Of a DNA stretch of 64,000 nucleotides, positions 26,072 to 35,977 are shown piece by piece (the first letter of the stretch is position 1; every line of letters begins with the position of its first letter). The stretch is from Nocardioides sp. REDSEA-S33_B3 (GTDB taxonomy: Bacteria > Actinomycetota > Actinomycetes > Propionibacteriales > Nocardioidaceae). A program made the position numbers and the translations under genes. The stretch spans positions 1 to 64,000 of the forward strand of contig LUPK01000014.1 in assembly GCA_001627335.1 (NCBI GenBank), written 5' to 3'. Below the pieces are notes generated by a model, which saw only the letters and a program-made list of their open reading frames with translations, had not been told where the DNA came from and did not search any database.

Positions 26072-28413
26072 CGTCCTGCCTCCACCTTGGAAGGGTTGGT
26101 CCTGGTCGAGTCGTGATCCAGGTGCGGTGTCTCGGTTGATTGCGTGGAGACCGCTTGGAACCGGCGAAGCCGCAGGCTGTTGGACACCACGAACACCGAG
26201 GAGAACGCCATCGCGGCGCCGGCGATCAGCGGGTTGAGCAAGCCGAGCGCGGCCAGGGGCAGTGCCGCGACGTTGTAGGCGAAGGCCCAGAACAGGTTGC
26301 CCTTGATCGTGCGCAAGGTGCGCCGGGACAGCCGGATCGCGTCGACGGCGGCGCGGAGATCGCCGCGGACCAGGGTGAGGTCGGAGGCCTCGATGGCGAC
26401 GTCGGTGCCGGTGCCCATAGCGATCCCCAGATGCGAGGTGGCCAGGGCGGCGGCGTCGTTCACGCCGTCTCCCACCATGGCGACGGTGCGGCCCTCGCGT
26501 TGCAGGCGTTCGACGACGGCCACCTTGTCGGCTGGGAGGACCTCGGCGATGACTTCCGCGATGCCGACCTCTGCGGCGACGGCCCGGGCGGCGCGTTCGT
26601 TGTCGCCGGTGAGCAGCACCGGCTCCAGCCCCAGCTCCTTCAGCTCGGCCACGGCCTGGGCGCTGGTGGGCTTGATCGCATCCGAGACCACGACCACACC
26701 GCGCGCCGATCCGTCCCAGCCGGCGGCGATCACGGTCCGGCCTTGCTGCTCGGCGGTGTCGATCACCTGCGTCAGGTGCGCGTCCAGTGGCTGGCTCCAC
26801 TCTCCGGCGAGCCAGGAGGGTCGACCCGCCACGACCGCGTGGCCGTCGACCACACCGGCGACCCCGAGGCCTTGCGTCGAGGTGAACCCCTCGACGTCGG
26901 GCAGCTGCCTGTCGAGTCGTTGGGTGGCACCGGTGGCGATGGCCTGACCGATCGGATGTTCCGAGGCGTTCTCGAGGGCCCCGACCAGTCGGAGCAGGTC
27001 AGCAGGGTCGACGCCGTCGGCGGGGACGACCTCGACCAGCTCCATCCGTCCGGTGGTCACGGTGCCGGTCTTGTCCAGGACGATGGTGTCGACCACCCGG
27101 GTGGATTCGAGCACCTCGGGGCCCTTGATGAGTACGCCGAGCTGGGCGCCGCGGCCGGTGCCGACGAGCAGGGCGGTGGGCGTGGCCAGCCCGAGGGCGC
27201 AGGGGCAGGCGATGATCAGGACCGCCACTGCGGCGGTGAACGCGGCGGTGACACTGTGGCCGCTCAGCAGCCACCCGGCGAGCGTGGCCAGGGAGAGGGC
27301 GATGACGATGGGGACGAAGACTGCCGAGACTCGGTCGGCGAGGCGTTGGACTTCGGCCTTGCCGTTCTGGGCGTCCTCGACCAGGCGGGCCATCTGGGCC
27401 AGCTGGGTGTCGGCTCCGACGCGGGTGGCCCGGACGACGAGGCGACCGCCGGCGTTGACGGTGGCACCGACGACGGAGTCGCCGGGCCCGACCTCGACGG
27501 GCACTGGCTCTCCGGTGAGCATGGAGGCGTCGACGGCCGACGTGCCGTCCTCGACGACACCGTCGGTGGCGACCTTCTCCCCCGGACGCACGATGAACCG
27601 GTCCCCGACCGCCAGCTGGCTCACGGGCACGCGCACCTCTGCGCCGTCACGGAGGACGGCGACGTCCTTGGCGCCCATGTCGAGCAGGGCGCGCAACGCC
27701 GCACCGGACTGGCGCTTGGCGCGGGCCTCGAAGTAGCGGCCCGCGATGATGAAGGTGGTGACCGCGGCCGCCACTTCGAGGTAGATGTGGACGTCCGCCT
27801 CGCCGTCGGGGAAGAGGTCGAACGGCATCCGCATCCCGGTCATCCCGGCGTGGGTGAACAGCAGTGCCCACAGCGACCACAGCCAGGCGGCGGTGACGCC
27901 GACCGAGATCAGGGTGTCCATGGTGGCGGCGCCGTGACGGGCGTTGGTCACCGCGGCTCGGTGGAACGGCCAGGCACCCCAGACCACGACGGGTGAGGCC
28001 AGGGTCAGCGAGATCCACTGCCAGTTGTCGAACTGCAGCGCCGGGATCATCGACATGGCCAGCACCGGCACCGTCAGCACGGCCGATACCACCAGGCGCT
28101 GCCACCACCCCGCGGCCTCGCGGTCCCGATCGTCCGGCTCGGTGGTGGCCACGCCCTCGTCACCGCTGGGCGCCCGGGCCGGCACAGTCGCGGTGTAGCC
28201 GGTGGCCTCCACCACCGTAACGAGGTCGTCGGGGCTGAGGTTTGTCGGGTAGCTGACCTTGGCCTTCTCGGTGGCGTAATTGACCGTGGCGGTGACGCCG
28301 TCGAGCTTGTTCAGCTTCTTCTCGATCCGCGCGGCGCAGGAGGCGCACGTCATCCCACCGATGGCGAGCTCGATGTCGTTGACGGTGTCGGACGCGGTGG
28401 TCTGCTGGGTCAT
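26068..28413 (-). CDS. copA: copper-exporting P1B-1 ATPase CopA
   Basis: 781 residues with one N-terminal heavy-metal-associated domain ('[20 protein letters not shown]'), eight membrane helices expected, the Cu(I) site '[18 protein letters not shown]', phosphorylation loop '[12 protein letters not shown]', '[13 protein letters not shown]' and '[17 protein letters not shown]'. These are the features of Cu(I)-exporting P1B-1 ATPases. It starts at ATG 28413 and lies downstream of an HMA chaperone gene and csoR, on the same strand, so it should be released from CsoR repression when Cu(I) rises. Confidence 0.95.
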
Positions 28414-28466
28414 GACTGTGCCTCCTGGGGGATGGATCGCGCTTCGGACGTGAGGGACCTGGCCCG

Positions 28467-28847
28467 TCAGGCGAGGTGGTAGTCGCCGGCCTCGTCGAGG
28501 GCTGCGGCGACCTGTGCCCGATCGAGGGGCTGGGCGCTGGTCACGGTGACCGAGGAGGTCCCGCCGGCGACGAGGTCGACGGAGACGTCGCTGACGCCGT
28601 CCAGGCTCTTGAGCTCGCTGGTGACGGCGCTGGCGCAGTGGCCGCAGGTCATCCCCGTCACGTCGTAGCTGGTCGTGGTCATTTCGTTTCCCTTCGTTGC
28701 GGCGGTGGCGGTCGATTCGATGGTGGTGCCGGTGGAACTACCGGTCTCGGTGTTGGAGCCGCAGCCGCATCCTCCGCAGCCGCAGCCACCGCCGTTCGGG
28801 GGGCTGTCGGCCAACTGGAGTTCGTGGCTGGTGTGTGGGGCGGGCAT
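28467..28847 (-). CDS. copZ: HMA-domain copper chaperone with Cys/Gly-rich N-terminus
   Basis: 126 residues from ATG 28847 (AAGGAGCACCC in front). The first half is unusual for CopZ: '[20 protein letters not shown]' and a Thr/Ser linker. The second half is a classic HMA fold with '[20 protein letters not shown]'. A second ATG at 28682, with GAAGGGAAACGAA before it, would give the 71-residue domain alone. Cu(I) transfer to CopA is the expected role. It lies between csoR and copA on the same strand. Confidence 0.85.
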   Translation of the reverse strand: MPAPHTSHELQLADSPPNGGGCGCGGCGCGSNTETGSSTGTTIESTATAATKGNEMTTTSYDVTGMTCGHCASAVTSELKSLDGVSDVSVDLVAGGTSSVTVTSAQPLDRAQVAAALDEAGDYHLA

Positions 28848-28873
28848 GGGTGCTCCTTCGTTGGTCGGGTCGG

Positions 28874-29158
28874 TCATGAGCGGACGAGTCGTCGGATCGC
28901 TGCGGAGGCCTCGTTGAGCTTCTGTTGGGCCTCGGCGGGGTCGGTGGCGTGGGTCAGGCAGTGCTCGAGGTGCTGGTCGAGGAGAACGAGCGCCACGCCT
29001 TCGAGGGCCTTCGTCGCCGCCGAGACCTGGGTGAGGATGTCGATGCAGTACTGCTCCTCGTCCACCAGGCGCTGCAGGCCGCGAATCTGGCCCTCGATGC
29101 GGCGCAGCCGGGTCAGCACTGCCTGCTTCTCGGTGATGTATCCCGGTTCGGCTGCCAT
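28874..29158 (-). CDS. csoR: copper-sensing repressor CsoR
   Basis: 94 residues, all-helical, of the CsoR/RcnR family. The Cu(I) ligands of CsoR are present as Cys38, His63 and Cys67 ('EEQYCIDILTQ', 'LLDQHLEHCL'), and the N-terminal 'RLRRIEGQIRGLQRLVDE' is the DNA-facing helix. Binding of Cu(I) would lower its affinity for the operator at 29213-29227 located 55 bases upstream of the start. It is the first gene of the minus-strand series with copZ, copA and the CPD ATPase. Confidence 0.93.
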   Translation of the reverse strand: MAAEPGYITEKQAVLTRLRRIEGQIRGLQRLVDEEQYCIDILTQVSAATKALEGVALVLLDQHLEHCLTHATDPAEAQQKLNEASAAIRRLVRS

Positions 29159-29212
29159 CGCGACCCTCCTCTGCCTGTACCCGGACGGGGTGTCTGCCTT
29201 CGCACTTGACTA

Positions 29213-29227
29213 TACCCCCATGGGGTA
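29213..29227. promoter_or_regulatory. CsoR operator
   Basis: TACCCCCATGGGGTA is a pseudo-palindrome with flanking T/A, the G-tract type operator known for CsoR proteins. It lies just upstream of csoR and would control csoR-copZ-copA. Confidence 0.8.
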
Positions 29228-29293
29228 CTCCCACAAGGTGGCTGGAGAGACCTTCATCGAACCTTCATCGAGGTCGGTACTCTGCCTCGGTGG

Positions 29294-29989
29294 TCAGGCG
29301 CTGAGGTTGCTGCGGATCTCGTCGAGCAGGTCCTGGGGTGCCAGCCACATGGAGGGGTATTCGCCGTACCAGCGCTGTCGACCCTGCCTGTCGATGAGCA
29401 CGAAGCTGTGCCCGGGCAGTCCGGCATGCATGCCTTTGCCGAGGGTTCCGTAGGCCTCGGAGACCGTGCCGTCGTCGAGCAGGAACGGTGTGGTGACTCC
29501 GTTGGCGGTCATGTCGGCGGTGATCTGCTCGCGGGTGTTCATCACGATCGGCAGCACGGTGACGTCGGCTGACCGGTCGTCGGCGCCGCGCAGCGCCGGG
29601 TCCGGTGTCGTCCAGTAGGACTGCACACCGGCGACTCCGGGCGTCTCGGCCAGCTGCTCGGTGAGCGCGCGGCCTGACTGTGCGACTTCGGAAGAGTTCA
29701 GGGTGCCAGTGGTTGTCTCGACGATCAGGACCAGGTTCGGGGGGTCGCCGGGGAACTGGTGGGTCAGGAGTTCGGCTGCCTGTTGTGACTCTGCCGAGGG
29801 GTCCAGGTAGGCACCAGAAACGAGCTTGTCGCCAGCATCCCGCCCGGCCACGCCAGCCAGAGCCATCAGCAGTAACGCCACCAGCAGCACCACGCCGCGG
29901 CGACGGAGCAGCAGACCGACGAACCACCCGGGCTCCGGACCCGACTCGCTCATCCCGCTCCGCTCGCGGCGCACCGCTGTCGTCGCCAT
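29294..29989 (-). pseudogene. chimera: N-terminus of an MMPL transporter joined to a redoxin C-terminus
   Basis: 231 residues. Up to about residue 150 it is the start of an MMPL/RND transporter: first membrane helix 'VVLLVALLLMALAGVAG', then 'LDPSAESQQAAELLTHQFPG' and 'AETPGVAGVQSYWTTPD'. From there it becomes the end of a redoxin/peroxiredoxin-like domain: 'TTPFLLDDGTVSEAYGTLGK', 'GHSFVLIDRQGRQRWYGEYP'. The MMPL part lacks 11 of 12 membrane helices, and the redoxin part lacks the N-terminal catalytic Cys region. The join is in frame, like the one at 3187-3966. A membrane-tethered product is possible, but loss of function is more likely. Confidence 0.7.
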
Positions 29990-30053
29990 CGTAGAACGCT
30001 CCTCAACCTGCTTCGCTGTCAGCGGGATTAGACGATCAATGTGGCGGACGCTA

Positions 30054-30073
30054 TCATTGGCGCATGCCAATGA
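30054..30073. promoter_or_regulatory. palindromic operator over the start of the CmtR-like gene
   Basis: TCATTGGCGCATGCCAATGA has perfect eight-base arms (TCATTGGC / GCCAATGA) around GCAT. It covers the ATG at 30064, so bound repressor would block a leaderless or short-leader transcript. The adjacent ArsR-family gene is the obvious regulator. Confidence 0.75.
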
Positions 30074-30465
30074 CAACGCCCAAGGCTGACCCGGCGCTGC
30101 AGCGCGGCGCGGCACTGTTCCACGGGCTCGCGGACCGCAACAGGCTGGCGATCGTCCGACAGCTGTCCGCGGGCGAACGCCGGGTGGTGGACCTGACCAA
30201 CACGCTCGGCCTGGCCCAGGGCACCGTCTCCGGGCATCTGGCCTGCCTGCGCGACTGCGGCTTAGTCGTCGGCCGACCCGAGGGTCGGCAGATGTTCTAC
30301 TCCATCGCCCACCCCGAGTTGATGGACCTCCTCGCGGCGGCCGAGCAGCTCTTGGGCTTGACCGGCGAGGCCGTGGAGATCTGCCCCCGCTACGGCCCAG
30401 TGGACACCCACCCGCATCCTCAGACCGAGACCATTCCCACCACGACGGAGGAAGTAGCACCGTGA
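30064..30465 (+). CDS. cmtR: CmtR-like ArsR-family Cd/Pb repressor
   Basis: 133 residues with a winged helix ('VVDLTNTLGLAQGTVSGHLA'). The metal site fits CmtR: Cys61 and Cys65 in the recognition-helix segment 'HLACLRDCGLV' and a third Cys near 107 in 'AVEICPRYGPVD'. Cd(II) or Pb(II) binding would release DNA. An ATG at 30070 (third residue) is an alternative start; both lie in the operator palindrome. Its stop overlaps the start of the P1B ATPase gene (GTGA), so the sensor is co-transcribed with the efflux genes it most likely controls. Confidence 0.88.
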   Translation: MPMTTPKADPALQRGAALFHGLADRNRLAIVRQLSAGERRVVDLTNTLGLAQGTVSGHLACLRDCGLVVGRPEGRQMFYSIAHPELMDLLAAAEQLLGLTGEAVEICPRYGPVDTHPHPQTETIPTTTEEVAP

Positions 30466-32435
30466 CGGACGCCTGCGGCTGCGGCCACGACGAGCCCCGC
30501 AACGACGACGGCGAGCTGGAGGAACACGAGCCCGAACGGCTCTGGGAGGTCACTGAACTCCGCTTCGCCGCTCTCGCCGGTCTCTTCCTGATCACCGGGT
30601 ACATCGCCGACCTCAACGACGCCAGCCAGGGCGTGGTCACCGGACTGAACGCCGTCGCGCTGGCGCTCGGCGCCTGGACGTTCGTCCCCAGCACCCTCAA
30701 GCGACTAGCCAAGGGCAAGATCGGCGTCGGCACCCTGATGACGATCGCCGCGATCGGCGCGGTCATCCTCGGCGAGGTCGCCGAAGCAGCGATGCTGGCC
30801 TTCCTCTACTCCATCAGCGAGGGCCTGGAGGAGTACGCCGTCGCCCGCACCCGCCGCGGGCTGCGCGCCCTGCTGTCCCTGGTCCCGGCCGAGGCCACCA
30901 TCCTCCGCGCCGGCGCCCAGGTCACCGTCTCCCCCGCCGACCTGGTGATCGGCGACCTGCTCCTAGTCCGCCCAGGTGAGCGCGTCGCCACCGACGGCGT
31001 CATCCGCACCGGCCGCACCGCCCTGGACGTCTCCGCGCTCACCGGCGAATCCGTCCCCGTCGAGGCCGGCGCCGGCGACACCGTCTACGCCGGCTCCATC
31101 AACGGCACCGGAGTCCTCGAAGTCGAGGTCACCACCACCGCCGAGGACAACTCCCTGGCCCGGATCGTCACCATCGTCGAGGCCGAGCAGTCCCGCAAGG
31201 GCAACGCTCAGCGCCTCGCCGACCGGATCGCCAAGCCGCTGGTGCCCGGGATCATGATCCTCGCCGCGATCATCGCGATCATCGGTAGCCTGCTGGGTGA
31301 CCCGGCGACGTGGATCGAGCGCGCCCTGGTCGTCCTGGTCGCCGCCTCCCCGTGTGCGCTGGCGATCTCCGTGCCGGTCACCGTGGTCGCCGCCATCGGC
31401 GCCGCGAGCCGCATCGGCGCCCTGGTCAAGGGCGGTGCCGCCCTGGAGGCCCTCGGCCGGATCCGAACCGTCGCCCTGGACAAGACCGGCACGCTCACCC
31501 GCAACCAGCCGGCCGTGGTCGACGTCGCCACCGCTGCGGGCCACACCCGTGACCACGTTCTGGACGTCGCGGCAGCCCTGGAGTCCCGCAGCGAGCATCC
31601 GCTGGCCCGGGCCATCCTCGCCGCGGTCCCCGAGCACCGCGACGCCGAGGGGGTCGAGGCCGTCACCGGCGCCGGCCTGACCGGAACGGTCGCCGGGCGG
31701 CCCGCCCGGCTCGGACGGCCCGGCTGGATCCCCGCCGGCGAGCTCGCCGAGCCGGTCGCCGCCATGCAGGAGGCCGGCGCGACGGCGGTGCTGGTCGAGT
31801 ACGACGGGGCCGTGATCGGCGCCGTCGCCGTCCGCGACGATCTCCGTGCCGAGGCCGCCGAGGTGGTTGCCCGGCTCCGCGACGGCGGCTACGAGGTCGC
31901 CATGCTCACCGGCGACAACGACCGCACCGCCGCCGCCCTGGCCGCCCAGGCTGGCATCGCCGACGTGCACGCCGAGCTCCGTCCCGAGGACAAGTCCACC
32001 ATCATCGCCCGCCTCCGCGAGAGCCGGCCGACCGCGATGGTCGGGGACGGGGTCAACGACGCCCCGGCCCTGGCCACCGCCGACGTCGGGATCGCGATGG
32101 GGGCGATGGGCAGCGACGTGGCCATCGAGACCGCCGACGTCGCTCTGATGGGCGAGGACCTGCGCCACCTACCGCACAACCTGACCCACGCCCGCCGCGC
32201 CCGGTCGATCATGCTGCAGAACGTCGGCCTCTCCCTCGGCCTGATCGCCATCCTGATCCCGCTCGCTGCCCTCGGCGTGCTCGGGCTCGCCGCGGTGGTG
32301 CTGGTCCACGAGATCGCCGAGATCCTGGTGATCGGCAACGGCGTCCGCGCCGGCCGCGCCCGACCGCTACCGCCCGCACCAGCGGGCACACAGCCGACGC
32401 CGGCGCACATGCCGGCGGAAGCCGCCGCGAGGTGA
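30462..32435 (+). CDS. SPC-type P1B ATPase (Cd/Zn/Pb/Co efflux)
   Basis: 657 residues without an N-terminal HMA domain; instead 'CGCGHDE' and an acidic stretch. The membrane metal motif is 'ASPCALAISVPVTVVAAIG' (SPC), and the last helices carry 'VLVHEIAEILVIGNG', as in the short P1B-4-like pumps. The cytosolic core is complete: 'LTGESVPVEA', 'LDKTGTLTRN', 'MLTGDNDRT', '[11 protein letters not shown]'. Given the CmtR-like repressor and CadD neighbours, Cd(II) or Pb(II) is the likeliest substrate, though SPC pumps may also move Co or Zn. The GTG start overlaps the repressor stop and its stop overlaps lspA. Confidence 0.88.
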   Translation: MTDACGCGHDEPRNDDGELEEHEPERLWEVTELRFAALAGLFLITGYIADLNDASQGVVTGLNAVALALGAWTFVPSTLKRLAKGKIGVGTLMTIAAIGAVILGEVAEAAMLAFLYSISEGLEEYAVARTRRGLRALLSLVPAEATILRAGAQVTVSPADLVIGDLLLVRPGERVATDGVIRTGRTALDVSALTGESVPVEAGAGDTVYAGSINGTGVLEVEVTTTAEDNSLARIVTIVEAEQSRKGNAQRLADRIAKPLVPGIMILAAIIAIIGSLLGDPATWIERALVVLVAASPCALAISVPVTVVAAIGAASRIGALVKGGAALEALGRIRTVALDKTGTLTRNQPAVVDVATAAGHTRDHVLDVAAALESRSEHPLARAILAAVPEHRDAEGVEAVTGAGLTGTVAGRPARLGRPGWIPAGELAEPVAAMQEAGATAVLVEYDGAVIGAVAVRDDLRAEAAEVVARLRDGGYEVAMLTGDNDRTAAALAAQAGIADVHAELRPEDKSTIIARLRESRPTAMVGDGVNDAPALATADVGIAMGAMGSDVAIETADVALMGEDLRHLPHNLTHARRARSIMLQNVGLSLGLIAILIPLAALGVLGLAAVVLVHEIAEILVIGNGVRAGRARPLPPAPAGTQPTPAHMPAEAAAR

Positions 32436-32971
32436 CCGCCGGTTCGAGCCAGGCCCCGACGCGAGCGGGAGCCGGTCGCGTGGCGGTCCTGCTGGCGGCC
32501 GCCACGGTGGCCGCGATCGACCTCAGCGCGAAGGCCGTCTCCGAGGCCCGGCTGGCCGACTCCTCGGTTGACCTCGGCCTGATCCAGCTGCGGCTGGCCT
32601 ACAACCCCGGCGTGGCGTTCAGCATGGGCGACAAGCTGCCCGCCGGGGTGATCGTGGCCATCACCGCAGCGATCTCGATCTTATTCGCCGTCTACGCATG
32701 GCACCGGGCCCCCCAAGCGGGGTGGGTCGAGCGGATCGCCGGCGGCGCCGTGATCGGCGGCGCGGTCGCCAACGTGGTCGACCGCGCCCGCGACGGCGTG
32801 GTCACCGACTACCTGCACACCGGCTGGTGGCCCACCTTCAACCTCGCCGACACCTTCATCGTCACCGGATGCATCGCAATCGCTCTGCTGTACGCCCGCC
32901 CAGAACGCGCATCGAGCACGCCAGCGTCGGTGAAGGACGATTCCGGCGCACCTTCCATCTCCGAGCCTTGA
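32432..32971 (+). CDS. lspA: prolipoprotein signal peptidase (LspA), accessory copy
   Basis: 179 residues with four membrane helices. The catalytic Asp motifs are present: 'AVANVVDRARDGVVTDYLH' and 'PTFNLADTFIVTGCIAIALL'; 'LAYNPGVAFSMG' is also diagnostic. LspA removes signal peptides from lipoproteins. Copies in lead/cadmium operons are known (PbrC-type). It is translationally coupled to the ATPase gene by a GTGA overlap. A C-terminal remnant of a close relative lies at 35659-35790. Confidence 0.9.
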   Translation: MTAGSSQAPTRAGAGRVAVLLAAATVAAIDLSAKAVSEARLADSSVDLGLIQLRLAYNPGVAFSMGDKLPAGVIVAITAAISILFAVYAWHRAPQAGWVERIAGGAVIGGAVANVVDRARDGVVTDYLHTGWWPTFNLADTFIVTGCIAIALLYARPERASSTPASVKDDSGAPSISEP

Positions 32972-33140
32972 CCGGCGCTCGAGGGGGACCGGCCGGCTGC
33001 GCTGAGTGCCCGCAGCACCCGAGGCTCAGCCAGCTCAGCCTGCTAGCCACGACGGTTGCTGATGGCGAACTCAGGGGCCGTGCTCTCGCGACACAAGACG
33101 ACCAGTGCGTCGACACTGCAGAACCCAAGGAGACATAGAC

Positions 33141-33734
33141 ATGATCGGCCCCGCGTTGCAGGCGATTGGCCTGTTTCTAGTCACCAACATCGACGACATC
33201 ATCGTCTTGTCCCTGTTCTTCGCACGCGGAGCCGGGCAACGAGGTACCACCACCAGAATCATCGCCGGGCAGTACCTCGGATTCGGTGGCATTCTGCTGG
33301 CCTCCGTCGCGGTGACCTTCGGCGCGGGACTGTTCCTTCCCGACGAAGCCATCCCGTACTTCGGCCTCATCCCACTCCTTCTGGGTGTCTACGCGGGCTG
33401 GCGGGTCTGGCGAAACGGGGACGATGATGACGACGACAGCCTCGCCGACAGGCCGATCAGCGCCCTGGCGGTGGCTGCGGTCACCTTCGCCAACGGCGGA
33501 GACAACATCGGGGTCTACGTGCCGGTGTTCCTCGCGGTCGGCACCGGGGCGCTCGTGGCCTACTGCGTGGTGTTCCTGGCTCTCGTCCTCGTCCTCGTCC
33601 TGGCCGCGAAGTTCGTGGCCACCCGCAAGCCGATCGCGGAGGTGCTCGAGCGGTGGGAGCACATCTTGTTCCCTCTCGTGCTCATCGTGCTCGGCCTCGT
33701 CATCTTGATCGAGGGCGGTGCGTTCGGCTTGTGA
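33141..33734 (+). CDS. cadD: cadmium resistance transporter CadD
   Basis: 197 residues, about five membrane helices, with the CadD pattern 'GLFLVTNIDDIIVLSLFFAR', 'FANGGDNIGVYVPVFL' and paired Asp in membrane segments. The family exports Cd(II). ATG 33141 is preceded by AAGGAGACATAGAC. It follows lspA by 169 bases and completes a repressor-ATPase-LspA-CadD cassette. The loop 'RNGDDDDDDSLAD' is unusually acidic. Confidence 0.9.
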   Translation: MIGPALQAIGLFLVTNIDDIIVLSLFFARGAGQRGTTTRIIAGQYLGFGGILLASVAVTFGAGLFLPDEAIPYFGLIPLLLGVYAGWRVWRNGDDDDDDSLADRPISALAVAAVTFANGGDNIGVYVPVFLAVGTGALVAYCVVFLALVLVLVLAAKFVATRKPIAEVLERWEHILFPLVLIVLGLVILIEGGAFGL

Positions 33735-33899
33735 CCGCGTGGCCAACCCGCTCGCGAGGAGTTTGGACAGGGTCATGCAGAACGTCATGCCTGTCTAGGC
33801 GCAGAGCCGCCGAACAGCCAACGCCGACTCACTCGGTCGCCCACACTCCGGTCCGACAGCTTCGCGGCATGTCACCGTCCTCTCACCGGCGCATCGCGG

Positions 33900-35594
33900 C
33901 TATCGGCGCCGCCAGCTGCGAAGGCCACGCAGCCTCGGGAGTCCGCGACCGATCACCGCCGCGATGACAGCCGTGAGACCTGCCAGGACCAAGAGTTGTC
34001 GGATGAGCGAGCCGTAGCGCACTGCAGGCGTGTGTTCGTTGACCAGCGCGACCTGAGCGACCGCGATATCGGTCGTCCTCGGTTCCAGCTGGGCCCGGAC
34101 CGTGCCGTCCGGGCCGATGACGCCGCTGATTCCGTTGGTGGAGGCGACCACCACGGTGCGGCCGGTCTCCATGGCACGAGCCCGGCTGATGGTGAACTGC
34201 TGCATTTGCTGCGAGGTTCCGGTGAAGGTGGCGTTGCTGGTCTGCACCGTCACCATCTGGCCGCCGTTCTCGATCTGCGCGGCGACGGAGTCGTCGAACG
34301 CGACGTCGAAGCAGATCAGGTCCGCGACGCGTGTGCCGGCGATGTCGAGTGGCCGTGTGCGAGTGCCGGCGATCATGTCGCGCGGGATCATGTCCAGGCG
34401 CCCGATCTGGAGTCCGGAGAGCAGGCTGCGGAAGGGCACGTACTCGCCGAACGGCACCGGGTGGCGTTTGGTGTAGCGCTCCTTGGTCGAGCCGTCCGGC
34501 AGCCACGCCAGTCCCTGGTTGAGCACGGCGTCCGGGCGAGGACCGTCGACGATGGCACCCACCAACACCGGCACCCCGACCGCTGCCACGGCGCGGGAGA
34601 TCCCTGCGTTGGTCTGCTCATCCGCGAAGGGGTCGACGGCGGTGGAGTTCTCCGGCCACAGCACGAAGTCGGGCCGGGGGACGGCGCCGGATTCGACCCG
34701 CTCGGCGAGGTCAACGGTGGCCTGGACGTGGTTCTCGGTCACCTGCTCATGGACGGCGACCAGGTCGTTCCCGGCGCCGGGAACGTCGCCCTGCACCGCG
34801 GCGACCGTCACGGTCGGCAGCCCGGCCTCCCATGACGACGTCAACGACTCGGGCCGGACCAGGACCGGCGCGGAGCCGACCAGCAGTGCGGCGCCAATGA
34901 CCACGACCGCCCCTATCGGGCGTGCCTTGCCCTCCCGGACCACCCAGGCAAGCATGGCGCTGGCCAGGGCTACCAGGAAGCTGACGCCGCTGGCGCCGAC
35001 CCACGGCAGCCACAGCGCGAACGGGGTGTCCACGGTGGCCCAAGCCAGCCGGGTCCACGGGAAGCCACCGAGCGGCCAGGTCGACATCGCGGTCTCGAGC
35101 GCCACTCACACGCTCGCGGTCCACATCGGCCAGCCGCGCAGCCGACCCGCCAGCGCGATCCCGAGGCCGGCGAGGGCGTAGTAGCCGGCGACAACGGGGC
35201 TCATCAGCAGCCAGGCGTCGGTGCCGACGGCCCGCATCCATCCCGTCAGGACGAGCGTGTATCCGAACCCGAACAGCAGCCCCATCGCAAACGCGTGGCG
35301 CAGCGGCTCCCGCTGCAGCAGGAGCACCAGCGCGGCGACCGCCAACGGTAGGAGCCAGCGCTGCTCCCACGGAGCGCTGGCTCCCGCGGCGGCAACCCCG
35401 GCCAGCGATGCCGCCGCGAGTCGTGCGAGCCGACGGCGGCGTCGAGGCCGGTCGACGGATGCCGGGGCCTTCTCACCCGTCTGGGCTGCGCGGGCCGCCA
35501 TGGGCGTGGGCGTGCGAGGCGTAGGAGGCGTGGGCGTGCGAGGCGTAGGAGGCGTGGGCGTGGGAGGCGTGGGAGGCGTGGGCGCAGGTGTCAC
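33900..35594 (-). pseudogene. lnt: apolipoprotein N-acyltransferase interrupted by an in-frame stop
   Basis: Two consecutive pieces share one frame and are split only by a TGA at 35106-35108. The upstream piece holds the first membrane helices and ends 'GWPMWTASV'; the downstream piece continues 'VALETAMSTWPLGGFPWTRL', where Lnt normally has a Trp (W-V-A-x-E) at the stop. The nitrilase-like catalytic residues are intact: Glu in 'LWPENSTAVDP', Lys in 'RYTKRHPVPFGEYVPF' and Cys in 'ICFDVAFDD'. Unless TGA is read through, no full enzyme is made. The N-terminus is a Pro/Thr repeat, or starts at ATG 35501. A complete lnt lies at 40379. Confidence 0.85.
35500..35590. repeat. GGCGTGGGCGTGCGAGGCGT-type short tandem repeat
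   Basis: Units related to GGCGTGGGCGTGCGAGGCGTAGGA repeat two to three times and decay into GGCGTGGGAGGCGT. On the minus strand they encode Pro-Thr-Pro-Pro-Thr-Pro-Arg runs ahead of the lnt reading frame. Confidence 0.8.
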
Positions 35595-35658
35595 CGCTCA
35601 CTCCGGCCCGGTGAGAGAGTCCAGGAGCCTGGCGAGCTCCTCGCTGGAAGCTTCCCCG

Positions 35659-35790
35659 ACCTTCCTGGTCACCGGATTCATCGTGATCGCTCTCCTGCAC
35701 GCCCGCCCCGAACGCACGACCAGTACCCCCGAGGCGGTGGAGGACCACATCGGCAACCCGGCCGTCGCTGACCGCCCCCCGCAGACATAG
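35659..35790 (+). pseudogene. lspA C-terminal remnant
   Basis: 'TFLVTGFIVIALLHARPERT' followed by 'TSTPEAVEDHIG' parallels the end of the LspA at 32432 ('TFIVTGCIAIALLYARPERA', 'SSTPASVKDDSG'). Only the last 43 residues remain. Left of it the sequence is unrelated; right of it lies an IS3 remnant. A second lspA, probably from a related metal cassette, was lost here. Confidence 0.75.
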
Positions 35791-35821
35791 CCATCGTCTT
35801 CCGCGCTCGGCATCGCACCGC

Positions 35822-35977
35822 ATCGGCGCCCTTGTCGATCCTGTCCTGTCGACGCCAGACGTAGATCGAGGCCTCGCTGATACCCAAGTCGTACGCGACC
35901 TGGCCGACCAAGCACCCTTCCTTAAGCAAGCCGATCACCTTGCGCCGAAACTCCGGCGGATAAGCCCGTCTGCCCAC
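35822..35977 (-). pseudogene. IS3-family transposase OrfA, 5' fragment
   Basis: The start 'MGRRAYPPEFRRKVIGLLKE' and 'VAYDLGISEASIYVWRRQDR' is the helix-turn-helix of IS3-family OrfA proteins, with GTG at 35977 after AGGAGGCAGCA. Homology ends around 'RIDKGAD'; the frame then runs into the lspA remnant. OrfB with the DDE catalytic domain is absent. Confidence 0.75.

Noticed and set aside
35500..35590. GGCGTGGG repeats as a regulatory or CRISPR-like array
   Set aside because: Units are contiguous and slippage-like, without unique spacers; they extend the lnt frame as Pro/Thr.
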